Assembly (NCBI GenBank): GCA_030066795.1
Contig: JASJAW010000039.1
Location: forward strand, 1 to 58,375
DNA: 58,375 nt
Reading direction: 5' to 3'
From: Dinoroseobacter sp.
GTDB lineage: Bacteria; Pseudomonadota; Alphaproteobacteria; Rhodobacterales; Rhodobacteraceae
Position 1 is the first letter of the stretch. Each line of letters starts with the position of its first letter. Both the position numbers and the translations under genes were made by a program. Of the stretch, positions 1 to 7,993 are shown piece by piece. The notes under the pieces are model-generated. The model was not told the origin of the DNA, made no database searches, and was given only the letters and a program-made list of their open reading frames with translations.

Positions 1-374
1 AAGGTCGAAGAGACTGTGATCCAGATCTTTCCCAGCTCATCAATTGCCACGAAATTTACAGGGGGTGAGGTGCCGTCGCGCGCACAGTCGTGAAACAGGC
101 GGTAACCGTCAGCATCCAGCTCCATCAACCCGCCGCCGTCGGCTATATTGGCGACAAGGAAACTGCCGTCATCGCGGAGCGCAAACCCATTCGCCAAGGT
201 AGGGACGCCGCCACGTGTAGTCGCGTTTGCAAGGTGGAACTGTTTGCCATCGGGCCTGATGCGGATGACCCCACGGTCAAAGCCCGAACAGAAAACATCT
301 CCGGAAGCTATCGTCAGCACGCATTCCGGGCGTTTCAGGTCTCGTCCGATATAGCTGATGTCCGCTTGTAACAG
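1..374 (-). CDS. SMP-30/gluconolactonase-like protein (3' end cut by window edge)
   Basis: The reverse strand reads an open frame with beta-propeller-type blocks such as GRDLKRPECVLTIASGDVF, RIRPDGKQF, TLANGFALRDDGSFLVANI and ELDADGYRLF. These resemble the N-terminal half of SMP-30/gluconolaconase/LRE-like proteins, which are lactonases of sugar-acid and related metabolism. There is no ATG, GTG or TTG between the upstream in-frame TAG and the conserved start of the domain. A CTG codon at 372-374 sits 7 nt after a perfect GGAGG (382-386 on the reverse strand) and is the most likely start. The C-terminal part lies outside the window. The family call is fairly secure; the substrate is unknown and the CTG start is inferred. 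Confidence 0.72.
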   Translation of the reverse strand, partial: MLQADISYIGRDLKRPECVLTIASGDVFCSGFDRGVIRIRPDGKQFHLANATTRGGVPTLANGFALRDDGSFLVANIADGGGLMELDADGYRLFHDCARDGTSPPVNFVAIDELGKIWITVSST

Positions 375-437
375 GGCCGTGCCTCCGGTCTTCTATCGGA
401 GGCCAGCCTGCGAGCAATCGCGTGTGATGGCAACGGC

Positions 438-1172
438 TCAGGTGGTTTCGCCTCCGTTGACCGCAATCATCTGGCCGTTAACGAACCGACTGTCCGGGCT
501 TGCCAAAAACGCAACCAGGGCAGCCACATCGTCGGGGCGGCCCATAAAGCCCGCAGGGATCGAGGCGACACGTTTTGGATCATCCGCGTCGACAGAGTCA
601 CTTCTGATCTGGCCCGGCGAGACCGCGTTAGCCGTAATGCCTTTCGGGCCAAACTCCCGGGACAGGGCTTTGGTCAGACCCCAAACGCCATGTTTGGCAG
701 CCGAGATCGGTGCACCTTCGAAGTAGCCTTTGATCGCTTTCATCCCGGCGAAGTTCACGATGCGTCCCCAGCCGGCGTCGACCATCCCGGGCAAGAAGGC
801 GCGGCTTGTCAGGAAAACACCGGTCAGGGCAGGGGTGACCACAGCATGCCAATCTGCGTCGGTCATCTCGAGGAAGGGTTTGTGCGGGCGTCGGGCTGCG
901 TTGTTAACGACGATGTCGATGCGCCCAAAGTTCGCCAGCGCGGCGTCCGCCATACGAGCGACGTCATCGGCCCGACCCATATCTCCCATTTCCACCGCTG
1001 ATTTCACCCCGCGCTGAGCCACAAGAGCGGCTGTTTCGTCGGCCGCGTCCCGGTTCGAAGACCCGTTCACCACCACGTTGCAGCCCATCTCAGCGAGATG
1101 CAGCGCGACCGCGCGTCCGATGTTGCGCCCTGATCCGGATACGAAAGCGGTTTTTTCTGCAAGCTTGGTCAT
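438..1172 (-). CDS. SDR-family oxidoreductase-like protein with altered catalytic residues
   Basis: A 244-residue Rossmann protein of the short-chain dehydrogenase/reductase family. It has the cofactor motif SGSGRNIG (residues 12-19), an NNAA motif near 90 and the conserved C-terminal VNGG. The usual catalytic Ser-Tyr-Lys set is not intact. Lys160 is present in ISAAK, but the position four before it is Ile156 instead of Tyr, and the Ser position (143) is Gly. It may therefore not act as a classical NAD(P)-dependent alcohol dehydrogenase. The ATG at 1172 is chosen because an AGAAGAGA purine stretch precedes it; a longer version would need a TTG start at 1208. It is divergent from a GntR gene across an inverted repeat, so it is probably a target of that regulator. 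Confidence 0.85.
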   Translation of the reverse strand: MTKLAEKTAFVSGSGRNIGRAVALHLAEMGCNVVVNGSSNRDAADETAALVAQRGVKSAVEMGDMGRADDVARMADAALANFGRIDIVVNNAARRPHKPFLEMTDADWHAVVTPALTGVFLTSRAFLPGMVDAGWGRIVNFAGMKAIKGYFEGAPISAAKHGVWGLTKALSREFGPKGITANAVSPGQIRSDSVDADDPKRVASIPAGFMGRPDDVAALVAFLASPDSRFVNGQMIAVNGGETT

Positions 1173-1302
1173 TTTGGTCTCTTCTGTCCCTACTTCTTGG
1201 CTTTTCAATGTGTTACTTGCCGCTCCTTATCTCATAAGTTTGCGACTTGCTCCGATCGACAGCCCACCCTGAACCGCCGGTATGGCTAGAATACGTTATC
1301 AA

Positions 1303-1320
1303 TCAACAGACAACTGTTGA
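1303..1320. promoter_or_regulatory. Inverted repeat, probable GntR operator
   Basis: A perfect 7-bp inverted repeat, TCAACAG-ACAA-CTGTTGA, lies in the gap between the divergent SDR and GntR genes. It is 33 nt upstream of the GntR start. The right arm continues into TGTTGACAA, a 9-mer that recurs upstream of the second GntR gene at 10109-10117. Position and symmetry suggest an operator for the adjacent FCD-type GntR regulator; binding is inferred. Confidence 0.55.
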
Positions 1321-1352
1321 CAATCTACATTATTCAAGACGAAGGTGCGCGC

Positions 1353-2027
1353 ATGGAAATCCGGGGGGAAATGCGGGAGGCGTGGGAGAAACGGCGGCAA
1401 CGGTCGCTGACATCCCAGGTGCGCGAGGAGTTGGAGCGGATGATCCTGAAGGGGGACATCGAAGCTGGAGCGCGTCTTAACGAAAACGCACTTGCGGAAC
1501 GGATGGGCGTCAGCCGTGGTCCGGTCCGAGAGGCGGCGCGCGCGCTTGAACGCGATGGGCTACTGACCACGATAACCAACCGTGGCAGCTTTGTTCGTGA
1601 ACTGTCGATTGAGGACGCGTCAGAACTCTATGAGTTGCGCGCCTTGCTCAAGGGGCGGTTGTGCGAACTCGTTGCGCTGCGGGCGGACAACGCACTATGC
1701 CACGATCTCAGAGATTTGGTGGCGGCAATGGATGAAGCCATCGCGCAAGAGAATGAAGAAGACTACTTCGCGCTGAACCTCGATTTCCACGATCGGATTT
1801 CAGAGGCCGCGCACGCCACCCGAACACGAGACTTGTACGTATCTCTGGGCAAAGAGGTGCAATTACTGCGCTGGCACGGGCTGCGCGGCAAGCAGACTTT
1901 GACAGCGTCAAACGAAGAACACCGCCGCATCGTTGCGGCAATCGAGGCACGAGACAGCGAGGCGGCGCGTCGCGAGGGCGCCACGCATCATCTAAATGGC
2001 AAGAGACGTTGGCTGGAGAAGCTCTAG
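1353..2027 (+). CDS. GntR-family transcriptional regulator (FadR/FCD subfamily)
   Basis: A 224-residue regulator with an N-terminal winged helix-turn-helix (about residues 18-80, including LAERMGVSRGPVREA) and a C-terminal all-helical FCD ligand-binding domain. FCD domains usually sense carboxylic acids. The ATG at 1353 follows GAAGG at good spacing; a TTG 36 nt upstream would place the start inside the inverted-repeat operator and is less likely. The gene is divergent from the SDR gene and lies just ahead of the tctC-tctB-tctA transporter genes. It probably controls one or both in response to the transported acid or a metabolite. Confidence 0.9.
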   Translation: MEIRGEMREAWEKRRQRSLTSQVREELERMILKGDIEAGARLNENALAERMGVSRGPVREAARALERDGLLTTITNRGSFVRELSIEDASELYELRALLKGRLCELVALRADNALCHDLRDLVAAMDEAIAQENEEDYFALNLDFHDRISEAAHATRTRDLYVSLGKEVQLLRWHGLRGKQTLTASNEEHRRIVAAIEARDSEAARREGATHHLNGKRRWLEKL

Positions 2028-2113
2028 TTTTTTGGTCCGAAGATACGGCCAACCACTGGTGCAATCGGGCGGAAGATCCGGGCGCTGACCGACATCCAAA
2101 CTGGGAGGAAGAC

Positions 2114-3091
2114 ATGACTACCACTTTCACACAGACCTGGCTGCGAGCCGGCGCTTTGGCAGCAAGTATGACGCTGGCTTTCGGTGCTACCCATGCGCTT
2201 GCGGATGACTATCCGAATGAGGATCTGGACTGGACCATTGCGTTTGGCCCCGGTGGCGGCAATGACATCATGGCGCGCACCATCATCGACATCCTTAATA
2301 AGTACGACTTGTACCCAAATGATATTTCTGCAGAAAATCGCGCCGGCGGCTCCGGTGCTGTTGGCTGGGGATACCTCTATTCCAAGTCGGGCAGCGCCTA
2401 TGACATCTCCACAACGTCGGGTAGCTTTGTCACCACACCGCTGCAGGCCGATACGCCGTGGCAGCCCGAAGACTTCACACCTGTCGCACTTCTTGCAACG
2501 GACGATCTCGCTCTGGTCGTGAATGGTGGTTCCGAAGTTCAGAACATCGAAGAACTTATCGCGAAGGCAAAGGCAGGCCCGATCACCATCGCAGGCACCG
2601 GCACTGTGAACGTGGACTTCATCGTTCCGACGCTCTTTGCCGAGAAGGCAGGCTTCGAATTCGAGTATGTTTCCTTCAATTCGATGGCCGATCAGACCAC
2701 TGCACTCCTATCGAACTCAGTTGATGCGATGGTTGGCAACCCTGGCGAGATTATTGGTCTCGTTGAGTCCGGCGATCTGCGCCCGCTGGTTTACTCCGGA
2801 GTGGCAACGCCGTCCGCTTTGGAGGGCACGCCCACTATGGGCGATCTGGGATATGACATCGGCGTTTCCATGCCGCGCGGCCTGATTTTGGCACCTGACG
2901 CGCCTGCGGAAGCACAGCAATGGTGGATCGAGACCATGCAGCAGGTCGTCGCGACCCCAGAGTGGGATGCCTATATCGAGAAGAACCAACTGACCGAAAA
3001 CGTGATCTACGGAGAGGACTTCCGTACCTTCCTTGCGACCACGAAAGAGGGCTTTGGAGAGGTTCTGCGCTCTGTCGGAGCCATTGAGTAA
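2114..3091 (+). CDS. tctC: Tripartite tricarboxylate transporter substrate-binding protein (TctC/Bug family)
   Basis: A 325-residue periplasmic binding protein with a Sec signal peptide: a short polar start, a hydrophobic stretch around residues 10-22, and a likely AxA cleavage near HALA-DDYP. Mature-protein features typical of TctC/Bug receptors include FGPGGGNDIMAR, ENRAGGSGAVGWG and VDAMVGNPGE. The family binds di- and tricarboxylates or related carboxylates and delivers them to the TctA/TctB membrane pair. The ATG at 2114 is preceded by GGGAGGAA. A strong hairpin follows the stop, probably giving more binding protein than membrane components. Confidence 0.93.
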   Translation: MTTTFTQTWLRAGALAASMTLAFGATHALADDYPNEDLDWTIAFGPGGGNDIMARTIIDILNKYDLYPNDISAENRAGGSGAVGWGYLYSKSGSAYDISTTSGSFVTTPLQADTPWQPEDFTPVALLATDDLALVVNGGSEVQNIEELIAKAKAGPITIAGTGTVNVDFIVPTLFAEKAGFEFEYVSFNSMADQTTALLSNSVDAMVGNPGEIIGLVESGDLRPLVYSGVATPSALEGTPTMGDLGYDIGVSMPRGLILAPDAPAEAQQWWIETMQQVVATPEWDAYIEKNQLTENVIYGEDFRTFLATTKEGFGEVLRSVGAIE

Positions 3092-3110
3092 CGGTCCGCA
3101 CAAGAAGACC

Positions 3111-3144
3111 GGCCCGGCTGCCCCAGACTGCAGCCGGGCCTTTT
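3111..3144 (+). terminator. Intercistronic hairpin after tctC (attenuating terminator)
   Basis: A perfect 11-bp GC-rich stem, GGCCCGGCTGC/GCAGCCGGGCC, with an 8-nt loop is followed by four Ts. It lies between the tctC stop and the tctB start within one operon. It probably acts as a partial terminator or as a 3' stabiliser of tctC mRNA. A near-identical element follows the second tctC at 22982-23009. Confidence 0.8.
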
Positions 3145-3159
3145 CTGCAAGAGGTCCCC

Positions 3160-3606
3160 ATGCGTATTCCGTTCCTCGTCGCGTTGATGGCGGCCGCTGT
3201 GTTCTACAGCTATATCGCGTTCGTCGACCTCAACTTCATGACCCGTACGGGACGGCTCGGGCCCGGCTTCTTTCCACGCATCATCGGTCTGGCGACAATT
3301 GTCTTGTGCATTTGGGCAATCCTAGACGAATTGCGCGCGGAAAAGACCGAGGACGATTATCTGGGTTACTGGCGCGATGCTGCTGTGATGATCGGTATGG
3401 CGCTTGGCTACGCGGTCTTACTGCGCGTTTTCGGCGGGTATCTGGCGACGGTCGTGTTCCTATTGGTGGCGCTGACCGTGCTCAACCAAGGGCGTCTGCG
3501 GCAGAATTTGCTCTTGGCTGTCCTGATACCGACCGGGGTTTATGCACTGTTTGACCAGATCCTGAACGCCAATATGCCGCCCGGCCTGATCTCGCTGCCG
3601 TTATGA
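3160..3606 (+). CDS. tctB: TTT small membrane subunit (TctB family)
   Basis: A 148-residue membrane protein with about four hydrophobic segments. It has the family's PGFFPRIIGL-like motif after the first helix and ends with NMPPGLISLPL, typical of TctB. TctB is the small, poorly conserved permease subunit that works with TctA in cation-coupled carboxylate uptake. It starts with ATG after AAGAGG, just downstream of the tctC hairpin. tctA follows 56 nt later. The call is supported by both sequence and operon position. Confidence 0.9.
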   Translation: MRIPFLVALMAAAVFYSYIAFVDLNFMTRTGRLGPGFFPRIIGLATIVLCIWAILDELRAEKTEDDYLGYWRDAAVMIGMALGYAVLLRVFGGYLATVVFLLVALTVLNQGRLRQNLLLAVLIPTGVYALFDQILNANMPPGLISLPL

Positions 3607-3661
3607 CGCCAACCACCACCGAAGGGACACGGGCGGAACGCCCAGACCGGAGACGCTGACA

Positions 3662-5191
3662 ATGGACATATTCGCTGATCTCTTGATGGGCCTTTCAGTG
3701 GCCATCAGCCCGATCAACATCGTGTTCCTGCTGTTCGGAGCAATGGTGGGCATGATTGTGGGGGTCATACCGGGGTTCGGCCCGTCCGCTGGTCTTGCGA
3801 TCTTGTTGCCTGTTACCTTCGGGATGGATCCGATCGGCGCGATCATGATGCTCGCAGCGATCTATTACGGGGCCATGTATGGAGGGACGATTACCTCCAT
3901 CCTGCTCAACACACCCGGAGAAAGCCCCACCGTTGCCTCCACCTTCGACGGATTCCCGCTGGCCAAGAAGGGACGCGCCGGTCCGGCGCTGGTGATGCAG
4001 GCGGCCGCGTCCTTCGTCGGCGGCACTGTTGGCGTGATACTGATCACGATCCTCGCGCCGCTCTTCAGCCAAGTGTCGCGCAGTTTCGGGCCGCCGGAGT
4101 ACTTCCTTCTGGCGACCATGGGGATGCTGACCCTGATCGTCATGATCGGCGCGAACTGGAAGCTTGGGCTGATCTCGGCACTGATCGGGTTTGCGCTTGG
4201 CACTGTTGGCGTGGACCTCGAAACCGGGCAGGGGCGCTACACCTTCGGCTCAGCCGAACTGATTGGCGGCATCTACTTCATCCCGATTGCCATTGGCCTT
4301 TTCGGTCTCGGAGAACTTTACTACGCCTTCTACAAGGGCCTGCACAAAACCGGCACCGGCGCGATTGTCCAATATGACAAATAGGCACGTTTCTGGCCGG
4401 AAGCCCGGGACTGGATTTCCACGCGAATGACAATGGTGCGCGGCTCGATCCTGGGCTTCTTCGTGGGCGTCATTCCTGGGGCGGGGGCTACGATTGCCTC
4501 GCTCATGTCCTACTCGCTTGAACGTTCGGTCTCGAAAACGCCCGAGAAGTTCGGCAAAGGCGAAATGGCGGGTCTGGTTGCGCCGGAGACCGCCAACAAT
4601 GCCGCTTCCTCCGGGGCCATGATCCCACTGCTGACGCTCGGCATTCCCGGCTCTGCCTCCACTGCGGTGCTGCTGGCAGCGTTCCTGCTTTGGGGCCTGC
4701 GCCCGGGCCCGCTCTTTATGGAGCAGAACCCCGAACTGGCATGGGGTCTGATCGCGTCCATGTACCTGGGCAATATGGCGCTGCTGGCGATCTCGATCTT
4801 CGCGATCCCGCTTTTCGTGAAGATCATTAAGATCCCGTATCGTATCCTCGCGCCGACGGTCGTCGTGATCTGTACGCTGGGCTGCTTCAGCGTGAACGCA
4901 TCTTTTATCGAGACCTACCTGATGTTCGCCGCCGGGATCGTTGGCTTCTTTATGCGACTCTACGGGTTCTCGCCCGCCGCTCTGGTATTGGCGCTGGTGC
5001 TCGGGCCGCTGGCTGAGGAAGCGCTGCGGCAAACCCTGACAATCTCGCGTGGGTCTTTCGGCATCTTCCTGGAGCGTCCGGCGTCGATCTGGATCATTAT
5101 TGTGACCTTCATCCTTCTGGCCATCGTGCCGCTGATCCAGCGGATGGGGAAGGGCGCGAGCGCCGGTGAGGCGGAGCGCGCAGGCAGTTGA
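3662..5191 (+). pseudogene. tctA: TTT large membrane subunit TctA, interrupted by an in-frame TAG
   Basis: Read straight through, this frame encodes 509 residues of TctA with all family landmarks: GVIPGFGPSAGLAILLPVTF near the N-terminus, GTITSILLNTPGE, and later VIPGAGATIASLMSYS and PETANNAASSGAMIPLLTLG. A single amber codon (TAG, 4382-4384, codon 241) interrupts it in the cytoplasmic loop between the two halves. The frame does not change across the stop, and the 14 sense codons between it and the next ATG read ARFWPEARDW..., conserved TctA loop sequence. This is therefore a nonsense change, not a frameshift. As two products it would be a 240-residue N-half and, from ATG 4427, a 254-residue C-half. 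Explanations are pseudogenisation, stop readthrough, functional split subunits, or a base-call error. It belongs to the tctCBA operon. Confidence 0.88.
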
Positions 5192-5223
5192 CGTTGACCG
5201 GGCCGAAGGGGGATGACGGCCGG

Positions 5224-6237
5224 GTGACAGAGGCAGAGGCGCAGGAGCTCGGCTCCCGCGCCTTTGTCCGTCTAGGGGTTGCGCCAGAGGCCGCGCGAGA
5301 TGCTGCCGTTGCATTAACTACGGCTGAGATGATGGGCATTTCCACCCACGGTCTGATCCGCGTAGCAGACTACGCAACGCGGTTGCAGGCGGGTGGTATG
5401 ATGGCGTCGGCCACGCCCAATATTGATCGCCCCGCGCCAGCTTTGGTGCGCGTGGACGGGCGGGACGGGCTAGGCCCTGCGACGGCAGTCTATGCCCTGA
5501 GGTCGGGAATGGCTGCCGCGCGTGATGCCGGAATGGCAGGTGTGTTTGTCCGCCGCGGAACGCATCTTGGGGCCCTTGCCCCCTACCTTCTTCAGGCGAC
5601 CGAGGCGGGGTTCGCTGCGATCATGACGTCGAATACAGCCCCGATGATCGCGCCGCCGGGCGGCCGGACTGCAATGGCAGGGAACATGCCGCTCGGCATC
5701 GCGATGCCGGGCTTTGGACAAGCTCCGCTGCTCCTCGACATGGCGCTGACGGTTGTGTCCCGCTCCCGGATCAGAACTGCGGCGAAGGCTGGAACTGACA
5801 TTCCAGAGGGGTGGGCCTACGGACCCGACGGACACCCGACCACGGACCCACAGGCCGCTCTGGACGGGCTCATCGCGGCCCTGGGCGGTCAGAAAGGGGC
5901 GGCGCTGGCCTTGTCGCTGGACGTTTTTGCCGGGGTGCTCGCGGGCGCGCGGTTCCTTGACGATATCCCCGACACCCACAAGACGCCTGAAGCCGCACCG
6001 GGGCTTGCCTACACCATGTTCCTCGTGGATGCCGCGAAGTTGGCTCCGCCCGAGGAGCTACGCGCGCGCGTCAATCACGCACATGCAAAGCTCGCCCGAG
6101 CCCCGGTCGTTGATCCCGCTCAGCCGGCGCGCCTGCCCGGTGCTCGCGCAGTGGAACGCTTGCAAAAAGCCCGGGCAGAGGGATTCAGTGTGAAGCCCGA
6201 GACGCTTGCGCGTCTCAGGGAACTGGCGGGCGCTTAG
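5224..6237 (+). CDS. Ldh-family (malate/L-lactate/ureidoglycolate-type) dehydrogenase
   Basis: About 337 residues of the Ldh_2 family, NAD(P)-dependent oxidoreductases of 2-hydroxy acids that are unrelated to classical LDH/MDH. Family features are MGISTHGLIRVADY near the N-terminus, GPATAVYAL, a central NTAPMIAPPGG, and a C-terminal half that includes GWAYGPDGHPTTDP. The GTG at 5224 gives the usual family N-terminus; a TTG at 5188 overlapping the tctA stop is an alternative. It is immediately downstream of tctA and likely oxidises an imported or derived hydroxy acid. Its 3' end overlaps the convergent aminotransferase gene by 4 bp. Confidence 0.88.
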   Translation: MTEAEAQELGSRAFVRLGVAPEAARDAAVALTTAEMMGISTHGLIRVADYATRLQAGGMMASATPNIDRPAPALVRVDGRDGLGPATAVYALRSGMAAARDAGMAGVFVRRGTHLGALAPYLLQATEAGFAAIMTSNTAPMIAPPGGRTAMAGNMPLGIAMPGFGQAPLLLDMALTVVSRSRIRTAAKAGTDIPEGWAYGPDGHPTTDPQAALDGLIAALGGQKGAALALSLDVFAGVLAGARFLDDIPDTHKTPEAAPGLAYTMFLVDAAKLAPPEELRARVNHAHAKLARAPVVDPAQPARLPGARAVERLQKARAEGFSVKPETLARLRELAGA

Positions 6238-7502
6238 GCGGCGACCTCCTGCGCGTCGACGATCTCGCGCATTGCAGCAAGGAACTGCGCGACTTCTTCT
6301 TTCGTGTTGTAGTGGCACATGGACACGCGGATGCAGGAGGGCAGACCAAGTGGGTCCAGGATATTGCCCGAATAGTGGTCGGCCTTTCGGGTGTGCGTGC
6401 GGATGCCCCGCCCGCGGAGCGCCGTCACGACATCTGGTGCGTCCTGTCCTTCGACTGTGATCGAGACCAGACCTTCACGCAACGGGTTTTCCACGCCGCC
6501 GATGATGGTCACGCCGGGCAGTTCCGCCAAGCCGGTCTGGTTGCCAGTGCCCTGGATCATCGCATCGGTCAGTTGCTTTTCATGCGCGTGGATCGCCTCA
6601 CCGGCCGCAACGATACGTTCGCGGCGGTCTGTGCTGTCGGTGAACTGGCTGCCGAGCCAGTCAAAATATTCCACCACGTCCGTGAAGGTCGCATAGGCAC
6701 CGGTGTCGCGCGTGCCGAACTCCCAAGGATTTCCCGGAGCATTGATCAGATGCTCGTGGGGCAGGGCGTTCAGCCTGTCAGAGATCCATGCCACGCCATA
6801 CCCGTGCCTAGAGAAGACCTTGTAGGGCGAAACCACATACCCATCGATGCCGTAGCTGTCGATGTCGAGGCGCCCATGCGCGGCGTGCTGGATGCCATCA
6901 ACGATGATGTAGCAATCCGGCGCAACGGAGCGGATCGCCTTGGCAACCGCACCCACATCTACGCCCATCCCAGTGACGGGGGAGGTGTGCAGGATCGTGG
7001 CAACAACTGTGTCCGGCGTGATCTGTGCCAGATAGGCGTCCGGGCCGACGGATCCGGTTGCATCGTCATGGGCCACGATCACGTGCTTTTTCTTCATCAC
7101 GTCCGCCCAATGAGCCGCTGCGCTGCGTGTCGCGGGATGCTCGAGGCTGCTCGAAAACACCGTCCCATCGGGTGTGCCCACAACAGCCGTGCGGATCAGG
7201 CGGAACAACAACTCCGTGCCGCTTTCGCCAACAAAGAACTGACCCTCTGGCGCGTTGAACATCACGCGCATGTCAGCCTTGGCCTTGTCGATGATGGCCA
7301 CAAGTGCATGTGCTGCTTCGTTGTCGCGCCCCTGATTGTCAGGGATCGCCGCGAACTTGGCCGAGGTCTCGACCGCCGACTTCAGCGTCAGCGCGCCACC
7401 GGCGTTTTCAAAGAACACACGCGGGCCGGCAAAGGGGCATTCGTCCACATGGGCGAAGCGATTGCGGATCTCGTCGATCAGGCCTGGTTTCGTGTCAAAC
7501 AT
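6234..7502 (-). CDS. Class V aminotransferase (cysteine desulfurase/isopenicillin epimerase-like)
   Basis: A 422-residue PLP enzyme of fold type I. The Schiff-base lysine is Lys228 in YVVSPYKVFSRHG. The cofactor-contacting aspartate lies in IVDGIQHAAHG (residues 200-210), and ESGTELLFRL is the phosphate-binding region. No catalytic cysteine loop of a desulfurase is evident, so a transaminase, lyase or epimerase role is more likely than sulfur mobilisation. The start follows AGGGGAAA. It is the last gene of a reverse-strand set with a thioesterase, a crotonase-fold protein and a CoA-transferase, so its substrate may be linked to that acyl-CoA chemistry. Confidence 0.87.
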   Translation of the reverse strand: MFDTKPGLIDEIRNRFAHVDECPFAGPRVFFENAGGALTLKSAVETSAKFAAIPDNQGRDNEAAHALVAIIDKAKADMRVMFNAPEGQFFVGESGTELLFRLIRTAVVGTPDGTVFSSSLEHPATRSAAAHWADVMKKKHVIVAHDDATGSVGPDAYLAQITPDTVVATILHTSPVTGMGVDVGAVAKAIRSVAPDCYIIVDGIQHAAHGRLDIDSYGIDGYVVSPYKVFSRHGYGVAWISDRLNALPHEHLINAPGNPWEFGTRDTGAYATFTDVVEYFDWLGSQFTDSTDRRERIVAAGEAIHAHEKQLTDAMIQGTGNQTGLAELPGVTIIGGVENPLREGLVSITVEGQDAPDVVTALRGRGIRTHTRKADHYSGNILDPLGLPSCIRVSMCHYNTKEEVAQFLAAMREIVDAQEVAA

Positions 7503-7525
7503 AAGTTATTTCCCCTAGCCGGTTG

Positions 7526-7993
7526 TTAGCCGGGCATTTTCCACGTGGCTGTTGCGTGCGCCGCAAGCTTTCCCTCGCTGGTATAAAGCTTGCTTTCCAT
7601 AAAGGACAGCGACCGTCCGCGCCTGGTGAATGACCCTTCGCAGGTCACCGTTCCGCCCATAACCGGACGCATGTACTGAATCTTCATCTCGATCGTTGCA
7701 CCGGGGCCGGCGACCTTGTTGATCAGGTGGCCCATCGAGATATCCATGGCCGAGGCCATCGCCCCGCCATGCAAGGAGCCTTGCGGGTTCCGGAGCATGT
7801 CGTTGACCGGGAAGGTCAGGCGACACATCTCCTTGTCCGCATCCGCCGCATCGGCGGGGAGATATTCGAACTCCAATCCCAGAAGGCGGGCCAGAAAAAA
7901 TGTCTCGAACGCTTGTGCGTGGTCCGCAAGAGCCTGATCGAAGTGCGCGCGGGCGGCGATTTCATCCACCCGGCGCGGAGCGCCGTCTGCCAT
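7526..7993 (-). CDS. PaaI-family hotdog-fold thioesterase
   Basis: A 155-residue hotdog-fold protein with the family core NPQGSLHGGAMASAMDISMGHL, where the HGG segment and the following acidic residue form the usual active site. PaaI-type enzymes hydrolyse small acyl-CoA thioesters and often rescue CoA from dead-end intermediates. The ATG at 7993 shares one base with the stop of the upstream crotonase gene (TAATG), indicating translational coupling. A longer reading from 8092 lies inside the crotonase gene and is rejected. It belongs to the CoA-transferase/crotonase/thioesterase/aminotransferase operon. Confidence 0.88.
   Translation of the reverse strand: MADGAPRRVDEIAARAHFDQALADHAQAFETFFLARLLGLEFEYLPADAADADKEMCRLTFPVNDMLRNPQGSLHGGAMASAMDISMGHLINKVAGPGATIEMKIQYMRPVMGGTVTCEGSFTRRGRSLSFMESKLYTSEGKLAAHATATWKMPG

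Noticed and set aside
4382..4427. Frameshift as cause of the split tctA
   Set aside because: The second half is in the same frame as the first (codon 256); only a stop codon separates them.
4250..5314. Long reverse-strand open frame (354 codons) opposite tctA
   Set aside because: Arginine-, glutamine- and histidine-rich low-complexity product with no recognisable domain; it is the shadow of the GC-rich tctA coding strand.
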